This document shows positions 59,611-64,000 of a stretch of 64,000 nucleotides of DNA, one piece after another; the stretch's first letter is position 1, and each line of letters opens with the position of its first letter. Both the position numbers and the translations under genes were made by a program. The notes under the pieces are model-generated. The model worked only from the letters and a program-made list of their open reading frames with translations. It was not told where the DNA came from and did no database searches. The stretch is from Lachnospiraceae bacterium (GTDB taxonomy: Bacteria; Bacillota; Clostridia; Lachnospirales; Lachnospiraceae). The stretch spans positions 1 through 64,000 of the forward strand of contig JAFVHP010000012.1 in NCBI GenBank assembly GCA_017474455.1, given 5' to 3'.

Positions 59611-60963
59611 ATGAACAGCAGTAAAAAAGAGCGGATCCAGCTGTCGGACCACTTTACTTTCGGCCGGCTCCTGACCTTTACCTTCCCGTCGATGGTCATG
59701 ATGGTGTTCACCTCCATCTACAGTATCGTCGACGGATTCTTCGTTTCCAACTTTGCCGGAAAGACTCCCTTCGCGGCCATCAACCTGATCATGCCCGTAT
59801 TCATGATCCTCGGGACGTTCGGCTTTATGATCGGCACCGGCGGCACAGCCGTCGTCGCCATCACCCTGGGACAGGGACGGAAAAAAGATGCCAACCGGTA
59901 CTTTTCCATGCTGGTCTATACCGTTGCCGTTTTCGGCTTCCTCTCCGCTGTACTGGGACAGTTCATCCTGCCCTCTACAGCAAGGCTCCTGGGTGCGGAA
60001 GGCCAGATGCTGGACTACTGCGTCCTGTACGGGCGCATCCTTCTGTGCTCGCTGCCCTTCTTCATGCTGCAGAATGTCTTCCAGGCATTTTTCGTAACGG
60101 CTGAAAAGCCGCGGCTGGGCCTTTTATCCACTGTGCTGGCCGGCTGTATGAACATCGTGCTGGACGCCCTGCTGGTCGGCGTCTTCCGCTTCGGCCTCAC
60201 CGGCGCCGCCGTCGCCACGGCAATGGCGGAGATCACCGGCGGTCTTTTCCCCATCATCTACTTTTCCAGGAAGAACGATTCCCTGCTGAAGCTGGGGAAA
60301 ACTTCCTTTATGCCCGCCATCCTGGGCAGGGCATGTATAAACGGCATGGCGGAATTCATGAACAACGTCGCCATGTCTGTCGTCACCATCCTGTACAATC
60401 TCCAGCTCATCCGGCTGGCCGGAGAAGACGGCGTAGCCGCCTACGGCGTGATCATGTATGTCAGCTTTATCTTCGTTGCGGTCTTTATCGGATATTCCAT
60501 GGGCAGCGCCCCGCTCGTGGGCTACAATTACGGTGCCGGCAATACGGATGAATTGAAAAATCTGTTCAGAAAGAGTCTGCTGATCCTTGCGTCCGGCGGT
60601 ATCCTCATGGTCATCATCTCGGAAGCCATGGCAGCTCCGTTCTCCTACATCTACACGGGTTATGACGACGGGCTGTACGCCATGACACTGCGGGCTTTCC
60701 GCATCTTTTCCCTGGGTTACGTGCTGTCCGGCATAAATATCTATACTCCGGCGTTTCTGGCTGCCCTCGGGAAAGGCCCTCAGTCAGCGCTGCTGTCCTT
60801 TTTGCGCGCACTTATTCTGCAGGGCCTGTTCGTCCTTGTACTGCCTGAATTTTTCGGCCTGGACGGCGTATGGTCCGCCAGCGTCTGCACTGAGATCGCC
60901 GCTGCGCTGCTGGCAGCACTGTTTTTGATCAGGAATAATAAAGAGATCCATTACATCCGGTAA
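59611..60963 (+). CDS. MATE-family efflux transporter
   Basis: A 450-residue membrane protein with twelve predicted spans in two repeats, starting with the family feature FTFPSMVMMVFTSIYSIVDG. The charged/polar positions GTGGTAVVAITLGQG and PLVGYNYGAGNTDELK are typical of the NorM/DinF-like MATE group. It would export cationic or amphipathic compounds by ion antiport at the membrane. Close spacing to coaX suggests cotranscription. It ends ten bases before the convergent glycosyltransferase gene with no clear terminator between them. Confidence 0.92.
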   Translation: MNSSKKERIQLSDHFTFGRLLTFTFPSMVMMVFTSIYSIVDGFFVSNFAGKTPFAAINLIMPVFMILGTFGFMIGTGGTAVVAITLGQGRKKDANRYFSMLVYTVAVFGFLSAVLGQFILPSTARLLGAEGQMLDYCVLYGRILLCSLPFFMLQNVFQAFFVTAEKPRLGLLSTVLAGCMNIVLDALLVGVFRFGLTGAAVATAMAEITGGLFPIIYFSRKNDSLLKLGKTSFMPAILGRACINGMAEFMNNVAMSVVTILYNLQLIRLAGEDGVAAYGVIMYVSFIFVAVFIGYSMGSAPLVGYNYGAGNTDELKNLFRKSLLILASGGILMVIISEAMAAPFSYIYTGYDDGLYAMTLRAFRIFSLGYVLSGINIYTPAFLAALGKGPQSALLSFLRALILQGLFVLVLPEFFGLDGVWSASVCTEIAAALLAALFLIRNNKEIHYIR

Positions 60964-60973
60964 GGACCGGTAT

Positions 60974-63073
60974 TCAGATCCCGGCGCCGGAGAGCGCCTG
61001 CAGCAGGATCCGAAGATCCAAAAGAAGTGAATAATTCTGGACATAGTAGATATCGCAGCGCAGAAGGTCTTCGGGGGACGATTCCTCCGTAGCCTGCTGC
61101 GCTGCGTAGCTTATGATACCGGCTTTGACCCGGTAGCGCCACGCGCGTACGCGGTCCGCTTCCGCAGCCGCTTTTTCTTCGTCGGTATACTCCGCCGGAT
61201 CTGCCGGCGCGTCTTTTTCGCTAAAAAGGTATTCCCCTTCTGCCGGCACAGGCACAGGTCCCACCATGGATATGGCGCCGGACAGCACTTTCGGCAGCAT
61301 CGGCAGCGTCCTTCCGATGCCTTCCTCTTCAAAAACAGTGCACTCGAACAGATTGCCGTCCTTTGTCCGGCAGATATCCGTGCGCAGGGCACCTTTCCCG
61401 GACAGTTTCCGGTAAGCCCAGACGGGCAGGCCGATGACCATCAGCACAAGTGCCAGGAAAATATCGACCAGCCGTTTGATGACCCTCTGCTCCCAGCGCA
61501 GGCTGTACTCCCTCACTTCCAGGGCCGGCGTTCCGAACATGGGCGTATACCGGGCTCCTGCAAAGAGGATATCGTACGCTTCGGGCATGAACAGCACCCT
61601 GATATAGTGCTGGTAACAGTACTGCGTCAGTTCCTTCCGGATCTCCGGATCCACGTTCCCTATGGCCACACAGCCGTACCAGCGCAGGCACTCTTCCTCG
61701 ATGGCGGGAAGGCCTGCCGACAGCGGCATTTCCTTAACGACCCGGAACCTGTCCTTTCTGGTGGAGAACCAGCCGGATACCGCCGTATCCTGTTCCCCTC
61801 CGGTCACGACCAGCGTTTCCACCGGCGGGAATACGCTAAGATAAATGCGTTCCGACAGATAGGCCCAGACCGCGGCCAGCGCCAGCTGCAGAATGAAAGC
61901 GGTCAGGATGGGCTTTACGCTCACCAGCCAGTTCCGCATCAGGCTGACCTGCAGGTAGGTGATCAGGTTCGTGAGGAACAGGGCCATCGCCTGCCCGGAA
62001 AAGACTTCCCTGGGCCTTCTGTAGCCGGTTCGGGTATCTCCGGCCGTCCTGGACAGGAACAGAAGCAGGAGAAAATAGACCGCGAGGATCAGCAAGTGGC
62101 CCCAGAAGGTGAATTTGATACCGTAGCCTAAAAGGTATCCTTCTTTGCTGTAGCTGATCGAATTCAGGACAGGGTAATATTCCCTGAACCAGGCAACGGC
62201 ATAGATGGCTGCAAGAAGGATCATCCCGATCAGGGAGAGCTGCAGCACCGCAAAATGCCGGAAAGATTCCATGTGCCTCCTGACGGTGTCGTCCAGGATG
62301 CGGCGCACGCTGGCATGGAAAGCCCAGCCCAGCATGCAGAAAACGGAAGAGACGGCTGAAAGTCCCGCTACGTTCCGGTAAAGGTTCCATATGCGCTTTA
62401 CCGCTGTCGTTTTGCTGGAAGAAAGGGAAGCGCCCGCGGGCCGCCGGTAGATCACCAGAGGCATATCCAGCCCGTACGCGGTGACGCCGCTCTGCAGGAT
62501 GCGCCACCATGTGGCGGTGTCTTCGGACCCGATGTCCGGCATGTACAAAAGCTTCCTGTCCATCCGCTCCGTATCAAAGAGAGTTGTGGAAGTGAAGATG
62601 ATCGTCCTGGTCAGCGCCTTCCTGTAGGAAAGCTGCCTGGGCACACGGACGGCCTTGCCGGTCGGGACGGCGTCCGCATCCCCGAACTCATAAGAGGTGA
62701 ACACGAACGCGGCGCCTGTCTTGTCCATATAGGAGAGCTGTTTCTCCAGCTTCTCCGGCCTCCAGATGTCGTCCGCGTCCAGAAACGCGATATATCTGCC
62801 TCCGGCTTCGTCAAGGCCGGTATTCCTCGCCCTGGCGGCGCCTTCGTTGTTTTCCTTGCGGATAAGGCGTATCTTCCCTTCCGGCATGCCGCTCTTTTCA
62901 TATTCCGCGATGATCCCGCCGATCAGCTGCGCGCTGTCGTCCTTCGAGCGGTCGTCGACGAGCAGCAGTTCCCAGTCCGTGTACGTCTGCGCGCACACCG
63001 ACCCGATCGTCTGCCGGATATAACCGGCGGCATTATAAACCGGAACAATTATGCTGATCATCGATCTTTTCAT
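60974..63073 (-). CDS. Fusion of GT2 glycosyltransferase, membrane domain and sugar-phosphate transferase
   Basis: A 699-residue protein. Residues 1-230 are a family 2 glycosyltransferase (SIIVPVYNAAGYI; DD at 40-41; the DxD-like LDADDIW at 98-104). A central part has about five membrane spans (roughly 265-410) followed by a coenzyme-like alpha/beta segment. From about 525, KRLVDIFLALVLMVIG starts a bacterial sugar-transferase (WcaJ/WbaP-like) domain with LPKVLSGAISMVGPVP and the DIYYVQNYSLLLD helix. The usual VGPRP reads VGPVP. The fusion would put the lipid-linked initiating step and a glycosyl transfer in one protein for surface polysaccharide. Confidence 0.85.
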   Translation of the reverse strand: MKRSMISIIVPVYNAAGYIRQTIGSVCAQTYTDWELLLVDDRSKDDSAQLIGGIIAEYEKSGMPEGKIRLIRKENNEGAARARNTGLDEAGGRYIAFLDADDIWRPEKLEKQLSYMDKTGAAFVFTSYEFGDADAVPTGKAVRVPRQLSYRKALTRTIIFTSTTLFDTERMDRKLLYMPDIGSEDTATWWRILQSGVTAYGLDMPLVIYRRPAGASLSSSKTTAVKRIWNLYRNVAGLSAVSSVFCMLGWAFHASVRRILDDTVRRHMESFRHFAVLQLSLIGMILLAAIYAVAWFREYYPVLNSISYSKEGYLLGYGIKFTFWGHLLILAVYFLLLLFLSRTAGDTRTGYRRPREVFSGQAMALFLTNLITYLQVSLMRNWLVSVKPILTAFILQLALAAVWAYLSERIYLSVFPPVETLVVTGGEQDTAVSGWFSTRKDRFRVVKEMPLSAGLPAIEEECLRWYGCVAIGNVDPEIRKELTQYCYQHYIRVLFMPEAYDILFAGARYTPMFGTPALEVREYSLRWEQRVIKRLVDIFLALVLMVIGLPVWAYRKLSGKGALRTDICRTKDGNLFECTVFEEEGIGRTLPMLPKVLSGAISMVGPVPVPAEGEYLFSEKDAPADPAEYTDEEKAAAEADRVRAWRYRVKAGIISYAAQQATEESSPEDLLRCDIYYVQNYSLLLDLRILLQALSGAGI

Positions 63074-63162
63074 AGTTATTTACGCCTTTCGATGGTATTA
63101 TAGCATAGATAGGATATGCCAAAATCACTAATGCTCCACACACGAACAGAAAGAATACTGCC

Positions 63163-64000
63163 ATGGAAAACGAAAAAAGAGATCTTTTCGATGAACCTGA
63201 ACTGAAGGAAGAGAACGTCTATCTTTATGACGATGAAGACGACGAAAGCTTCCACACCACCGACATAGACCTGGATGATACCTTTTTCACCGCTCCCCTG
63301 CCCCCTGTAAGCCAGACAGTGACAGAAGGGTATGCGGAGACGCAAGAAGAAATACCTGCTGCCCCGGAAGAAGTGCCTGCGGCGCCGGTAGAGGCCGCAG
63401 AAGATCTTCCTGCAAAAGAGGTCCCGGAAGAAGCGTCCGGTGCCGGCGAAACCGATGCCGTCCCGGAGGAAGATCTTTTTGAGCCCGATTTTGATTCCGC
63501 CCTGGAAGAGGCCTTTGAACCCGGTTTCGGATCATACGGCGAAGGATCTTACGAGCCCGGCTTTGAGCCCGACTTCGAAGCAACTGAAGAATCCTATGAT
63601 TTCTACACGGCCGGCGAGGATGAACCTGACAATGTACGGCCGGAAAAACGGTCCCATAAGAGAAGAGGGACGGCTGTCCCGGAAGAGGCAGGGCAGTATG
63701 ACGCCGAGCCTGAATATGCCGAAGAGCCTTCTGCCCCCAGAAGGAAAAGCAGCTTTGTCCCGTTCCTGATCATTGCCCTTCTCCTGCTGCTGGCTGCCGC
63801 CGCCATCGGGTCGGTCATCTACATCCGCAGGAGCAACAGCCAGAAAGAAGAGGCTGCCCTGGAAGAGCTTGCCAAGAGCGCTGTGAATGACGTTTCCAAC
63901 GGACTCTATGACGAGGCGATGGCGAAGGCTGAAAAGCTGTACTATACCTCCGGCTATTCCAACAGGATCCGGATGAAGTGGGATGAGGAGCGCGCTGACC
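63163..64000 (+). CDS. Acidic single-span membrane protein (3' end outside the window)
   Basis: An open frame of 279 codons from ATG 63163 to the right edge with no stop. Residues 1-195 are strongly acidic with Pro/Glu/Ala repeats (EEIPAAPEEVPAAP and EPGFG/EPGFEPDFE). One membrane span follows at about 197-221 (SFVPFLIIALLLLL onward) after a basic PRRK stop-transfer-like segment. The external part begins helical (EEALEELAKS-like, read as EAALEELAKSAVNDV). The product is not recognised. The ribosome site is weak (GAAAG). It is divergent from the glycosyltransferase fusion. Confidence 0.7.
   Translation, partial: MENEKRDLFDEPELKEENVYLYDDEDDESFHTTDIDLDDTFFTAPLPPVSQTVTEGYAETQEEIPAAPEEVPAAPVEAAEDLPAKEVPEEASGAGETDAVPEEDLFEPDFDSALEEAFEPGFGSYGEGSYEPGFEPDFEATEESYDFYTAGEDEPDNVRPEKRSHKRRGTAVPEEAGQYDAEPEYAEEPSAPRRKSSFVPFLIIALLLLLAAAAIGSVIYIRRSNSQKEEAALEELAKSAVNDVSNGLYDEAMAKAEKLYYTSGYSNRIRMKWDEERAD

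Overview
The window looks like chromosomal DNA from a GC-moderate, strictly anaerobic Gram-positive Clostridia member, most likely a gut Lachnospiraceae-type bacterium. This rests on strong AGGAGG-type ribosome sites, lipobox lipoproteins, a class B sortase, rubredoxin, many ferredoxin-type iron-sulfur proteins, a GGGtGRT/NifU-like pair and a C-glycoside-deglycosidase-like pair. No rRNA, tRNA, CRISPR, IS element or phage module was seen.

Layout. (1) 396-7940, minus strand: seven genes read as flavoprotein, thiolase, DUF35 OB-fold protein, acyl carrier protein, phosphotransacetylase, NuoG-like/GltD-like fusion and NuoF-like protein. They look like one acyl-handling and redox module. (2) 8216-12807, plus strand: SnoaL-like protein, rubredoxin, RfbD, DUF3048 lipoprotein and a nitrilase-family amidase. 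(3) 12923-31669, minus strand: a probable peptide-scavenging operon. An OppABCDF importer is followed by four M42 aminopeptidase paralogues (one lacking catalytic residues), an S9 peptidase, three S41-like paralogues, two class V PLP enzymes and an aspartate dehydrogenase. Many junctions overlap by 4 bases. The unit starts from a consensus promoter buried in an 18-bp inverted repeat. RidA and an M20 dipeptidase lie just upstream. (4) 34171-41780: a secreted acidic protein, the C-glycoside-deglycosidase-like pair, a ferredoxin-domain aldo/keto reductase, the GGGtGRT/NifU-like pair, Dabb and DUF1858 proteins, and a cyclase/formamidase. (5) 42305-52319: a FakA-C-like small protein, galM, galK, a radical SAM protein, a sortase, a GlmM-like mutase, an aldo/keto reductase and a PD-(D/E)XK nuclease-like protein. 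(6) 52887-58647, plus strand: a second complete peptide ABC importer. (7) 58780-64000: CoaX, a MATE transporter, a glycosyltransferase/sugar-phosphate-transferase fusion and a truncated membrane protein.

The most unusual non-coding signal is a pair of roughly 315-bp intergenic elements at 41870-42183 and 52374-52686. Each has four inverted half-site pairs (GGCGG/AGCGG facing CCGCT). The 33-34-bp internal spacing and the 46/68/47-bp linkers are the same in both copies, although most of the linker sequence has diverged. A different half-site array with similar 34-35-bp geometry lies at 8694-9057. A second theme is short tandem duplications that include a gene's stop codon (at least five genes). 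A third is Gly/Ala/Asp/Glu-rich in-frame insertions in otherwise conserved enzymes.
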